This document shows positions 50,201-63,100 of a stretch of 64,000 nt of DNA, in pieces (positions within the stretch are counted from its first letter, which is position 1; each line of letters begins with the position of its first letter). The stretch lies in assembly GCA_016801845.1 (NCBI GenBank), contig CM028917.1:6165001-6229000 (forward strand). Direction: 5' to 3'. Under the pieces are notes generated by a model. That model searched no databases and was not told where the DNA came from. It worked only from the letters and a program-made list of their open reading frames with translations. Made by a program: the position numbers and the translations under genes. The DNA comes from Polydactylus sextarius (Eukaryota; Chordata; Actinopteri; Polynemidae).

Positions 50201-52104
50201 CATCAGTGAGAAAGTCTGTCTGTCAGCTGGTCGGACAAACTTGCCATCGATGAACAGACCCAGAGAACGAGAGTGATGATCCAGCCAGGCCTGATGGAGG
50301 AGCAGTTAACAGACAATGTTGGAGTTGAGGATAAAAACATAAAATAAAAACCTGGAAACATCTGGTTCTCTTACTTAGTATTTAAAAAAGACTTTATTCA
50401 GAAGGCAGCTCTGAAAACTGGTATTATTATTATTATCAAATATGCAATAATTCTGCAACCTAGATCGGCAACACAACAGCTGGTTGTCATAGTAACATGA
50501 CACTTTGAGGAGGGTGTGTTTACCATGTGCACAGCTGTCGGAAATAGTATTATGTTAAGATTTGCTGATGTAAACTGAACTCCAGGATGCAAAACAAATC
50601 AATAACTGTTGCTTTTGTTTTTAAATCAACCAAGTGTTTTTTATTTTAGTAGATATCCAAGTCATCTATAGCTGGATAAGACTGCGTGAGAATGAATGAA
50701 TGTTAAGGAGCGTCATGAAAAAATAAGCACAGTGGGAGAATCCACTTGTTTAAAGTTTGCAGATGCAGAAAAGAATAATCCGCTGTTGGAAATGATGCAC
50801 ACAATCATAGAAATGACGAGAACTGTCTCAAATTTTATTCTACCACATCATGTGATCGTTAAATGACAACAACAACAGAGACATTTTCTTGTCATAATGA
50901 CACTAAATGTGTCACATCTGACTTCTGTGCACCTTCATCTGTGCTCACATACCATTGGTCAGGAGGACACCTCCTCTGCAGGACAGTGACTGATAAAAAT
51001 GTAGCCAGTGCAGACACAGCGGGTCAACTATTTACAGACAGAGGACCAAAGTACAGAGGTGCCTCTTTTTTGAACCATCAAGTTCATCTTCACTAAGTGA
51101 CAAGTCCCAATAAAAAGTAATGGAGCTTACATTTCTTTCAGATGTGAATTAAAGTGATCTTTATGTATTTGAATGGTGATATAACTGGCCCTTTGAGGTA
51201 AATCTATGAGAGTCACTTGCAACCATTATTAATTCATTTATTCATGAATAATATAAAAAGCTACTGAGCCAGAAGACTTTCCTCACACTAAGTGATAGTG
51301 ACACACTTCACTAAACTTCTGAATCATATTGTAAGGTGTTTCTGATATTTTGTCCACATCTCCTGATACTGGGGTATGAGCTGGGATTAACTGGGATCAA
51401 GAGGAGCTTCATAACCTGCTAACGTGTCTAAACCTAAGTTAATGTCATTTGTTGTAAATGTTTCACATATGTATTTACGTTCTTGTTCTGAGAAACTAAG
51501 ATGAATTACATGAGATGAATTCAAGACTCATCACTGTGTGAACTGGAAGCGTCTGGGTCAAGATGGTGACTGGAAGCTAAATGGAAAATTCACCAAGAAA
51601 TGCATGTCACACTATAATGTAAAATGTTTTCACAGCAATCTGCTGTACTGAGATATGGGAAGATAACTAACAACATGGAGCAACATGTCCAGACTATAGG
51701 AGGCAAATGACACTGACACAATTAAATAAAATCAGTGTAAAGTTCATTTGTGTAAAGTGGAAACATGTGTCCAACCATCTGACCTGGCTTCACTCTAAAC
51801 ATTTCATAACTAACTTCTACACGGTCTAAGTCACATGTTTGCCTTGTGAGGTACAGTCAGCTAACAGTTAATGTACTTCACATGGCTCACACAGTCTAAC
51901 AGGTAGATGCTAACCTCAACGAGCTGAGAAACTTGATAATAGTTGTCACTAAGCAGCATTATATGCGCGTGTCAACCACAGCTGCAGCATCTGTTCCTCT
52001 GTGTGTGACTTTACCTGTGCAGTGGCAGCGCTGGAAGTTGCAGCTGGTCCGTACTCCATGCTCTGAAAAATATCGTACACTGTCCTGGTGGTGCTACCGG
52101 CCAT
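44202..52104 (-). CDS. aldh16a1: Aldehyde dehydrogenase family 16 member A1 (two-domain, degenerate)
   Basis: Seventeen exons: 52015-52104, 50191-50290, 49837-49963, 49570-49727, 49394-49471, 48949-49136, 48694-48846, 48459-48617, 48049-48205, 47769-47844, 47530-47635, 46655-46785, 46401-46571, 45150-45354, 44873-45058, 44542-44667 and 44202-44381. They give about 796 residues (human about 802). The first ALDH domain covers roughly 25-510 and a second, incomplete one follows (SYLQFVGG, AALANHSVIKAIWY). Catalytic features are lost in domain 1: the WNFP asparagine is replaced (ASDDCS), the ELGGK glutamate region reads CIGAT, and the GQxC nucleophile region reads FKKKKEIHW without cysteine. The second domain ends before a catalytic region. 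It is therefore expected to be a non-catalytic, protein-binding ALDH. The exon 6/7 junction is uncertain and intron 15 seems to use a GC donor (see findings). Confidence 0.93.
45130..45143. repeat. Poly-T tract at an aldh16a1 splice donor
   Basis: A T homopolymer (about 45125-45143) directly abuts the exon 14 donor on the opposite strand (poly-A just inside the intron). Confidence 0.8.
45355..46400. other. aldh16a1 intron between exons 13 and 14
   Basis: About 1.05 kb of AT-rich DNA. No repeat family, RNA gene or exon recognised. Confidence 0.7.
47137..47224. repeat. GT-TA-CA composite microsatellite, self-complementary
   Basis: GT repeats (47137-47187) pass into TA repeats (47187-47214) and then CA repeats (to 47224), so both ends are complementary around an alternating TA core. 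It is a potential cruciform. It lies in the aldh16a1 intron between exons 11 and 12. Confidence 0.95.
48302..48358. repeat. AT-rich inverted repeat
   Basis: AATGAATAAATA on the left faces TATTTATTCATT on the right, with further AAATAAAT/ATTTATTT pairing in between. It lies in the aldh16a1 intron between exons 8 and 9. Confidence 0.6.
50291..52014. other. aldh16a1 intron 1
   Basis: About 1.7 kb with a short ATTATT run near 50422-50436. No repeat family or exon recognised. Confidence 0.7.
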
Positions 52105-52976
52105 AATAGTTAGAAATTAGCGAGGAGGCAAATATCCCTAGCGCTCTGTGTTGGATTCAGGGTGATGTCCGGGTAGATAAAGTTTTACTAATAAGCTTGT
52201 GAGATGCTACTTTTAAGAAACTGAAGAGTAAACTCCAACAGGAAGACGACTGTGGCCCCACTCCACGTCAGATGCAACGTGCTAGCTTCACTCCCACTGA
52301 GGAGTCTCGAGACCTGCGCGGTTCGAGCGAACGTACAGAGATGTAGTCAACGACGCTCATCAGAGAGTTCCGTCCTACCTACTTCCGGTGTCGTATCCGG
52401 TCGGCTATGGTTTATTTCTTTGAGTTTCTTTCGAAGCAAACACTTTAATTTTTACCGTTTAGTTAGGTACCCACAACAACTGAATAACATTTTAATTGAT
52501 TAAAATGAAGCCAAAACATTTTAATGTATCAAAATACGGTTGCTATATTGAGCTGCAGCGGGTGGTTCCGCTCTGTAACTACTACCTGAATAGTTATTAA
52601 TGTGGTCAACTCGGTTATATTATCGCATTACTGACTACGCTGATGTCAATATTTATTCATTTAAACATTTTATAAAGCCGTCATCTATAATTCAAGCGCT
52701 CTGAAATATGATTTTAGATACTTGACTTGATCGAACCGCCATAACATAGTGTGTGTTCCACCCGGACACATTTTGGTAACGTAACTGAAAAAAACGAACG
52801 GACTTGCGCGCTACTCTCGAGGAAGTGCGGAGAAATTGATGCGCTTTTTCAGCTGAGTTGGCTCATGTCAGAAGCTGGTGATTTATTGTTCTTATTGTTT
52901 ATACGACCTGAGATCAATTGCCCCCAAAGTGCGGAGTAATACTGTGCCAGAGAGGGATACGTCACATCTTTAAAAA
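52105..52976. promoter_or_regulatory. Shared promoter region of aldh16a1 (-) and kat7 (+)
   Basis: The two start codons are 872 bases apart on opposite strands. The interval has many more CpGs than the introns on either side, no TATA box at the expected place, and an ETS-type site ACTTCCGGTG (52381-52390). Near the kat7 side there is a TTGCGCGC word (about 52803-52810). This is the usual look of a bidirectional housekeeping promoter. Exact start sites cannot be read. Confidence 0.65.
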
Positions 52977-53938
52977 ATGCCCCGGAGAAAGGTAAGGTAG
53001 ACATTTGCTGCAGACTCAGCCCCAAGAGCGGACTGCACCTCGGACACACAACATAACAACATAACGTCATAGCTAATGTTAGCCTACGTAGGGGTAACAG
53101 TCAAGTTGTGAGGGGAAACCTGTGAGCGCTTTCTAGCTTGAATGTGACTCTTTTAGTTGTAGTTGATGAGCTTTGGACGTGTGTTTAATGTAAGTGTGGT
53201 AGAATCACTTGGTGCCGTTTGTGTTGTTGCTACAAGCTAAGCTAGCTAATTCTTGTTGCTGAGTTGCATGAATGTGCTGTTGTTTATAAAGTGTCGCTTC
53301 TACTGGATACAGTAAGGAGGACCCTGATTTGTGCTTTGAGACTTTTGGTCATGTTTCTGTGTAACTGCGGACAGGCGCTGACCTCCGCAGACGTCTTTAA
53401 CGGCAGCCTGAACTGGCGATAAAGGAACAAGCTGTTCTTTGGGTTCGAGGATGAAACGAAGCGTCCGCACCAAAACAACGCTGTGATTGGACAGAACTGG
53501 AGTAGCTTTTTGTTAATTGGTTGGGCTCCACAAAGCCCCGCCTCCTCTTTAATTTTATTGGTCGTATGCAAATTGAGCGTTCGGTTTCTTGTTGTGAAGT
53601 TGTCAAACGCGCTTTCCGTCTGTGCGCTAGTGGCCCACGCTGCCGTTGATGTTTGTTTATATCGGTGGTTATTTATTTATTTTTCCGCGCTGCGAAAACT
53701 ATTTAATTTTACTGGCATTAAAATTAGCCTAATATTGATGTTGCTAATAATAATGTGCGCATATCAGACTTAAATAATGCAAATAACAATTATGTACATT
53801 TCATTTAACTTGATATACTGTATTTATTTTATACCTGTTATGTTACTTTTATTAAAATATACCTTCCTTATTTCAAAAAGCTACTTTTATTCTTATTTTT
53901 TTATTTATTCAATCTTCAATACTACTTTGATTACTACC

Positions 53939-53969
<31 letters not shown>

Positions 53970-56900
53970 TGTAATTCATAATTATAATGTAGAGTTGAAT
54001 CAGTAACAATATGGTAGATATTCTCTTCTCTGGGTTTAATTTAACGTGTTACAAAAATGTGAAAAAAGAAATAAATATTTTGAACAAGATATTACGTGTA
54101 ATCAATTAAATACTGTCAGTATTAGTAGTATTAGTAAATATATAACAGATAGGTTTACAGTGGCACATTGTAGCTGTTGCTGGAGAGGATGGATAAGGCC
54201 CTGGTTATGTTATTTGGGGAAATGCAAATGACATGATGGCTACCGCTGGAGTCTCCTTACCCCACCCCCACCCAGCCGGATTTTGGTCTCTATAGTGGTG
54301 TAGGGTGAGCCCCTTCATACGCCTGCCTTATCAGTATTACCCCACTCATCCCTGATGGTGGGCTGCGTGGCAGCTTGTAATTTCGACAAAAAAACACGTC
54401 TATGGGACATTTCATGAGTTCATTTGGTTAACCTGAATTGTGAGACGCTCCTGGAAATAAGTCTTGTGAACATATAGCCGACTTTAACAGGCTACAACCT
54501 GGAAATTGACGCGGAAGTGCGAGACAAATTGGAGATGGTACAATGGATGCAGGCGGCGTTATTTTGGGAGTGTCCGTATTGATGGCGTTAGATTTATTTT
54601 GAGGATTTATTGGCAGGTCCATCGTGATAACAGTGGGTACAGAGCCGGATGAGATGTCAAGGGGAGTGATGCTCCTCCCCTAGTATGGGATCTTTGTTGA
54701 ATTATCCGCTGGTAAAAGAAAAATACACAAACAAAACAACACACATATTTATTTACGTTTCTTTTGTTCTTTTCAAACTGATCGTTCACAGTTTTTTTTT
54801 TCTACGTGTTGATTTGATTCACACAAACTGTTTGTGATCGTTGTTTCCAGAGGACCGCAGGCAGCAGCTCGGAGGGGACGGAGGACTCGGATTTTTCCGC
54901 CGATCTCGAGCACACCGAAATTTCGGAGAGCGCGCACAGGCGGAGCAGCGCGCGCATCACTCGCGCGTCACTGCGCCTCAGCCAGAGCTCACAAGGTAAA
55001 CACGTCGAGTTTGTTTTCATACAAAAATCACTATATGAGATGATCACATTAACCAACTGAACATGGAGTTTATGTTACAGGATCATTATCATATAATTGA
55101 CTAAATGCGACATTTATTTTAGCATCAGGAGTCTATGAGCTAACGGGTCAATTACGTCACAGCTCAGTGATTCACACCTATAAAAATGCTAAGCTAATGG
55201 TTTGACTCTTACTTTGACAGTGATCGCAATTTTTACTCAAACCAGTTTCTAAGAATGAAATCCTCTCATTTACTGGAAAAAAGAAGAAGAATCATCTAGT
55301 TTCTAGTCCTTTAACCTTTTACATTTACTGTCATTACACCAGTTTGTTTCACCATTAACATAACAGTCACTGCTGTTTTCAGAAGTTTACCAAGACCTTT
55401 CCCTGGCTCTTTGTGTTCTTATCTTGTTATAAATGTTAGAAGGTCTCTTTGTGTGTGTATAATTAAACCTATTTATTGTCTCACAGTGTAGTTTTCTTGT
55501 CTGGACCTTTAGTGAACTTTATTTCATGTTTTTCTCCTCTCCTTATGTTAATTATTAAGCCAAATATGTACATGCAGCGAAATTTAATTTATGTGAGTCT
55601 TTTTAATGTTCAAAGATATTTTCATTCATTCAGAGGCCACACAAACCCTTCAACCCCCCGCTCACTTCAACAGTTGAGCAGAAGCTGTTATATATGGGCA
55701 GTGAGAAAGCTTGAATGGGTTCAGACAGCCTGACCTCCCCCCACCACAGACACACAAACACACCCTGTGTGACCTCTTTCTGCTGAGGCTGCCAGAGGGG
55801 ATTTACAACAGGGGAAAGAAAGGCACACACTGTTTCCTTTGCTTTTTGTTGCTGAGAGAAGTTGGCCACACTGCCCCGCTCCTCACAGAGACACAGCACA
55901 CAGTTTGCTCCAGAAAGAAGTGGATTCAAAGGTTCAGTCTTCTTTTCTTTGGCGGGATTTAGACTCTTCATAACCACTGAGGCTGTTCACAACAAGTAAC
56001 TCTTGTCTTCTTCTTACCATTTTTGCTGTGAATTGCTCACTTACAGACTCAGCTCAGGTTTGAGAAATCAATCTAGACTCTGGAAAACATGTTTTGTTTT
56101 TGTTTTTCACGCTGGTGCAGCTGACAGTGATTTTTATAATCATTTTATCTGTTAATTTTAATTGTGTGATGATATGTAAGCACTTATTTTGTCTGATCAG
56201 CAGTCTCAAAAACCTAAATGTGGTTAGTTGTCTGTCTCGTAAGACACAGAACAAGAGTAAAACCTTGCATGTCGGAACAATCATTGCTTAAAAATGACAT
56301 TGATTATCATAATTATTACATTTGCAGATAATAGCTCTGCCAGTAGAATTTAAAGTATTCAAAGCCATTCTTCTACGTTGGTAAGTTAAATGGTAAAAAC
56401 CTTCAAATTATGTAAAAAATTGATTGAAAGTTAAAGTAGTTTTCACGAAAAAAGTAAACCAAATATTGGTTGTATAACCTTTACTCAGTGTGTTTATGGT
56501 GAAGGGAGTGTAGGATCAGTTACTGTTGGGATGAAGCTGAATTCTTTCTGTTCTAAAGACATATATGAAGTTTGATATTCATCTGAAAACTAAAGTTAGT
56601 TCTGTAGATAAATACTGTAGAGTGAAAATGCCATAATGACTTTCTCTCCTTCTTGTTCTTCTCTTCCAGATAACTGCAGCTCAGCGCGCAGCAGCTCTCC
56701 TGCGGCCGCCGGTCCTGATGAAGGCCTGGACTCCACAGCAGAGTCAGCAGCAGCAACAGCAGTGGCAGCTTCTGTCTTCTCCTCCGGACGCAGGATCACA
56801 CGCAGCCAACAGGGGGCAGCAAACACCACAGCCAAGAGATACCCACTGCGTCAGAGCAGGTCGTCTGGTTCAGACACTGAAGCCAATGGTGAGACCTGTA

Positions 56901-59900
56901 GTTTTACCTCTATGTCTTAATATGAGAACTATACACTACATTAGAGATGATTTTAACACTTGTTATAAACAATAAATTTATTAGAAAGCAGGTAGCAGAA
57001 GCACAGAGGAAAGAGGAGGTGAAAATAGTGTAGAGAGCTGTAAAGTTAGAGAGGGGATGAAAGGAAGAGTAAAAAAAAAAAAAAGACCGAGTTGATAAGT
57101 GAGTTGATAAGATAGTGGAAATCTAAAATTGAAGGGTGGAGAAAACAAGGAGCAACAAGAGGATGAGATGGAGGGAAACGATGGGCGTCTCTCTATGTGT
57201 TTCATTCATTCATTGTGATGCTGTTCAGCTAATATGATCAGGCCTGTCTGTGATCACAGTGTGTTCCTGATTATAAAGAAGACAAATATGTTCCAGCACA
57301 TATCCAGGACTTGTGTTTTGTCAGTAAAATGAATGAATAACATTACAGAGAACAGGAGCTGTTGTCATCTGAGTTAAGGCGCCAAACTATTCATTACAGC
57401 TGATACATCTTATTGAATTTGATCATTTGTTACCTGGACAATGAGTCACATTTTGAAACAAAGTGTAATGAGGTAACACTCAGTTAATGTGACCTACAAT
57501 AGTTGTTTATAAACAATGTGATTATTTATAAAAGTTAGTATCATTTTAATTATGTCAGCGCATCACAACAAAGAGTTAAGTAGAAAAGACGGGAGTTGCG
57601 TCTGTTGTTAATGTGCTTTTTTTGGATTTTGTTTGTCAGTGTATCTCTGTTTACATGTGCTCATGTATATATATTCATATGTTGTGCCAGTATCTTATTT
57701 TGTTGTTTATTTTACTGTCATTATTATTACAATTGTAAACTGTCAACTGTGAACTGTATAAAAACAATAAGGGCCCTAAAAAGGAAGTGGAAAACTGTAT
57801 TTCAATTCAAAAGAAGCTAAGCTAATTGTCCTTGATGATGAAGACAGAAGAAGACTGTAGGAAGTCATGGTCACAACCTGTTAGAATAAAATAATACACG
57901 TCTCAGATTATCCTAATAGAAATATTAGGTGGTGAAATGAGTGTTTTACTTGTCAAGACCAACAACTGTGAATTGTTATTATGATCACAAATATGAAAAA
58001 ACTAGTTTTATTGTAAGTGCCTCTTTTTTTCTTTGTTTCTTTTGTTGTTTACTAACCTGCAGGGTTAATAAGCGCTTCAAGTTAGGGGACGTCAGAAATG
58101 TTGTTTTCAGCAGCACAAAGTGAAAGACACTGCTCAGATACCAGAGACATGTGTCTGACATCTTAAATAGCTCAGTGTAACTGGAAAAATAAGAAAGGAA
58201 ATGGGCGGCAGTATGTCCTCCCATTCCCCTGCCATCATCTCTGGGTTCAAACACTGGTCTTCTGCTGCAGTAACATCAGTCTTTACTATTGGATTTCTCC
58301 ACTGGCAGCTCCAGCTGGAGGGTGTTGACTGCATCTGTATGTGGTCACATTTGCAGCCTGCAGAGATTTCTTTCAAGATATGTTTTTTTTTTTTTAAATA
58401 GAGAGGCTAGAGTGGTTTCATTTGTATGGTTATTTCGACTACCATAAATCACTGATATGTCTCTCTTGTCCTGATTGGCTCAGCAGACCTAAAACAGGGC
58501 GCAGACCGTGACGAGACCCCTCCTCGCACCCCAACGGGCAACGCCCCATCTTCAGAGTCAGACATCGAGGTTTCCAGCCCGAGCAACGACCTCGTTTCTT
58601 CCAGCAATGATATTGTAGTCTCGCAGGAGGAGGACGAGAGATTGGCTAAAGAACTGTCACTCAAAGAAGCCGCCGCCCATGACCTGTCCCACCGGCCCAA
58701 GCGACGACGCTTCCACGAGAGCTACAACTTCAACATGAAGTGTCCCACACCTGGATGCAACTCACTGGGTGAGGACACAAAAACATCCTATCAGATGTAC
58801 TGCTCTTATAGACCAACTCTTGAGTTTTTTTTCCTCTTTCCTTTTCTGTGTCCCCTCCCATTTTTATTTCACTTAGGTCATTTAACAGGGAGGCATGAGA
58901 GACATTTCTCCATATCAGGATGTCCACTGTACCACAACCTCTCTGCAGATGAATGCAAGGTACTCAGATGGAAAACTGTTACCGTTTTGTTGTTGTCTGT
59001 TGTATTACAGTTTATGTCTTTTCTTTTGTTGTGTTATATTTTATGGAGCAATTTAGCCTCTTCACTAATGCTCATTAGTCAAAACAACATTCAATTGTTG
59101 GAACATGCAACACACTGTGACCAAATGTCTGGTGGATAAACTGAAAGACTCAAATGAATGTTGTCAAACTGTGAAGCCTCCAGGACCAAGGAGGTGGTTA
59201 CTGTGATGCTTTTTGCCGTGGGGCTGATTGTGAGTCGTGGTGGTAGACAGTGTTGATGTTTTGTCAGGGCAAGGCATCAACGCGCGACAAACAGACCGAG
59301 GAGAGGACGCTGTCGCACCGTCAGGACGAGAACAGACATTCCACAAGAAACCAGGTAACGCAGCAAACACACAAGTGCACAGGTGCATCAGACGAGAATA
59401 ACACATAGTGACGCACGCTCACACATAAAACACAGACAGGTACACATGTTCTGTCCTTGTGTAAGGTCATTTCTCGCAAATTTAACGTAATAGAAGATTA
59501 GAAGCCTGTTTACAAACAATAGGCAGATTAAAAACAACAAGGGCCTAAAATAGACCCCTGTGGAACACCATATTTAATGTTAAAAGGGGCCAAGTTAAAA
59601 TTAAGGATGAAGATACCAAAGCTACAAAAAACCATTGAACCACAGAGGAAATTACTCATAATCATTTGTGTCTGAAACTTGAAACTCTGAAAGAGAACCT
59701 TATAAGCATTATTGGAAATCAGTATAACTTTGTCTCTGAAGACATTGAGTCTTAAACACAAGTGACAAACCTGTTTTTGTAATGTTCGTCCCGTGTGTTG
59801 ACAGGCTCCATCAGACCGTCAGCTGCGCTACAAGGAGAAGGTGACGGAGCTGAGGAGGAAGAGGAACTCCGGCCTTAATAAGGAGCAGAAGGATAAGCAC

Positions 59901-60150
59901 ATTGTAAGTGTGCTCTGTTGGCAAATACATTTCTCGTTTTATATATTTTGAGATTTTTTTTTACTCCTTTCCCTCACCTTCACCATCAGGAGCACCGTCA
60001 AAGCCACGGAACGAGCCGGGAGCCGCTGCTGGAGAACATCACCAGCGACTACGACCTCGAGCTGTTCAGGAAAGCGCAGGCACGTGCTTCGGAAGATCTT
60101 GTAAGAGAGAAAACTCATCATCACCTCCCTCCGTTACTCTTTCCTCCTTT

Positions 60151-60187
<37 letters not shown>

Positions 60188-63100
60188 TCCTCTTTTCTGC
60201 CTCACTCCTCTTCTTCTCTGTTTCAGTCGGCAGACCCTCCTCTGCAGCCGCAGGAGGAGTCTGAGATATTTTTGGTAGTTTGGACAATCATTTCCTGTTA
60301 CTCAGTGTCTGTTTTCTCTCCTGTTACTTCGTGACCCATTCGAGTCGAGAGAACAAAACCTTTTTTTTCTTTCTTCAAAACAGTCACAGAAATGGTTCTG
60401 CATGCTATAGCATCTTAGGTACCAACGATTTTCCCAAAGCAAACAATCCATATTCTTTGTCAACAAATTTTAAATTAAGTTTTAAAGACTAAATCAATTG
60501 CAAAGTTAGTCACCAAAAATGCTTTTAATCCTCTCACGCAAACATACAAACAAATAAATATTGATCTGGTCATCATCTTTTTCTGCCTACATGATTTTTA
60601 TTTTTTTATTTATAAATGTTTCCTCCACTGAGGTTTGTTAGTGTCTGACCTTTGACTCACTCGATCCTCTTCCTTGAGTAATTGCAACCTTTTTCCTTTT
60701 TCTCCTCCTGTCTCCCCTCTGCTTCGCTTGCCTGCCCTCTCTTCTCGTCCTCGTCTCCCCCCCTCCTCACCCCCACACTGTCCTTCCTGTCCTGGTGCGT
60801 ACAGGAGAAGCTCCGTCTGGCCGGTCAGGTGTCAGAGGGCAACAACATGATAAAAACCATTGTGTTCGGTCGCTACGAGCTCGACACCTGGTACCACTCT
60901 CCATACCCGGAGGAGTACGCTCGCCTGGGGAGACTCTACATGTGCGAGTTCTGCCTCAAGTACATGAAGAGTCAGACCATCCTGCGCAGACACATGGTGA
61001 GGAAACTACTGATGCTTTAAACATTGTAGAACTCCTCAAAACTTCAAACCGACTTCAGTTCAAAAGCTTGTTTATATATATTTTTGCACGACTGTTTATC
61101 ATTCAATTCTGGAGTTTTCTTGTGTCTGTTGTCGTTGATGTCATGTCATTGATTTAGGCCACAGGAGGCGCTGATAACCTGACGTGTTGCACCATAACGT
61201 CTCTCACCATATCTAATGTGTAAATAGACGACTGTCAGAGATAAGATAAAGTTGAAAGGCGATCACATGCATGTTGTGTTCACAGATTGTGAGGGATAAA
61301 TTGTTATTTTAATGCAGGAACAGAAGAACATTGGTTTTCTTTATTTCAAATCTAATGTTTTTAATTAAGTCAGAGGTAGAAAACGACAGATGTGAACAAA
61401 ATTGATCCAGTCAGGAAATGGGATTTTTTTTCCACTGTGGAAAATTTCCACTGTTTTCCTCAATAAAAGCTTCCAGTGAAAATTGACGTTGGCACAAAAT
61501 AAGACTAGTTCAAACTGTAGCCTCACTATCTGTACACCTGAGGCAATCCATAATTCTATTCCCAGACCACTGAGACTTTTTTTAGATAGACGTTATAACT
61601 TTGCCCTTCTGATCTGATAGTTTGGACCCGGGCTCTGAAACAGACCATTGTTTTTGTAAAGGACTGTGCCAGTGTTTGAAATTAAATATTTAAAAGAGAA
61701 TTAGAGAGACAATGAGAAACAGTTTATCAAAAGTGCTGCGCCAGACTAGAGATGTGAAAAGTTTCTAGTCTAGACTGAAAACTACGTGAAATATTCTCTA
61801 ACATTAACCTCTGCTTTTGTTTGTCCCTGTTGTTTGTAAAGGCTAAGTGTGTGTGGAAGCATCCTCCAGGTGACGAGATCTACAGGAAGGGGAACATCTC
61901 TGTGTTTGAGGTGGACGGAAAGAAAAACAAGGTGAGAGAATGTCATCCAGGATTCATCGGTCTTTAGGAATTGAAAGTTAGAAACCAGTAACGCAGCTGT
62001 GTTATCAGAGCAGGGCTGCACTGTGAACAGATGGCTTTGATTTGACGTGAATTTAGACATTTTTAAAAGAAATCATGCTGAAGTACAGCGAGCAATCTGT
62101 GAATTAAAAGGAAAGTGTTCAAGAGGACGTGACAATCTGAATAAATTAAGATGAAGGCGTCATCTTAAGTCCCCCTGTGGAGGAAAGTAGAGTATCCATA
62201 CGTGACTTGTCTAACAAGTGCTGGACTGCTTGCATCTAAAACTGGTAAATAAGATATTTTATGTCTCACGTATATGAAGCTTGAATCTCTCTTAAAATCT
62301 ACCTCTTCAGCCTGTGACCTGTGTGTTTAACCAGTTTTTGCTCCTTTAAAATCAGAGACTCAGAAAACTGCCTGAGTGAGATTAACATCAGCACGTTGGT
62401 CACTTGTATCTGCCTGAATTGAATCAGCTACCTTTGATCAATTCCTCACAGATTTACTGCCAGAACCTGTGTTTGCTGGCAAAACTCTTCCTGGACCACA
62501 AGACTCTGTATTACGACGTAGAACCTTTCCTCTTCTACGTCATGACTGAAGCTGACAACACCGGGTGCCATCTAGTCGGATACTTCTCTAAGGTAACCAC
62601 AGAGATGATTACAGAGTGAACTGTGATCTGAGTGATCTGAAGTAAACAGTAAATTGCTATGAAGTATTGTTCACCCATCAAACACAACATTATGACGCTG
62701 ACAGGAGACATGAATAACACTGATTATCTCTTTGCAATGGCAGCTGTCAGTAGGTAGAATATTATATTAGGCAGTAAGTGAACCTTTTGTCCCTGAAGTT
62801 GATGTCGGAAGCAGAAAAATGAACTAAGTAGGTCAGAGTATGTCCATCACTTCAGCTGTTGTGGTATGTTCCTGATCTGGGGTGGTCAGTACCAATAGTG
62901 GTGACAGGAAGGAAAACTAGTGAACCAGCGACAGGGTCATGGGCGGCCAAGGCTCATTGATGTGTGGAGAGTGAAGGCTGACCAATGTGGTCTGATCAAC
63001 AAAAGAGCTCCTTGGTGTAATGAGTCTGTGTAGCTGCAGATCAGTCAGTGTGTCCACGCTGAACCCTTCTCCACCATCTGAAGATCCTACAATAGAAACG

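Noticed and set aside
54160..54400. Possible snRNA gene (octamer ATGCAAAT, words like ATGGATAAG and CCCTGG reminiscent of antisense U1)
   Set aside because: The order and spacing of words do not follow U1, and no proximal sequence element or Sm site was found.
56718..56975. Gln-rich 85-codon frame
   Set aside because: Shifted frame of kat7 exon 3 with its CAG-rich alanine codons.
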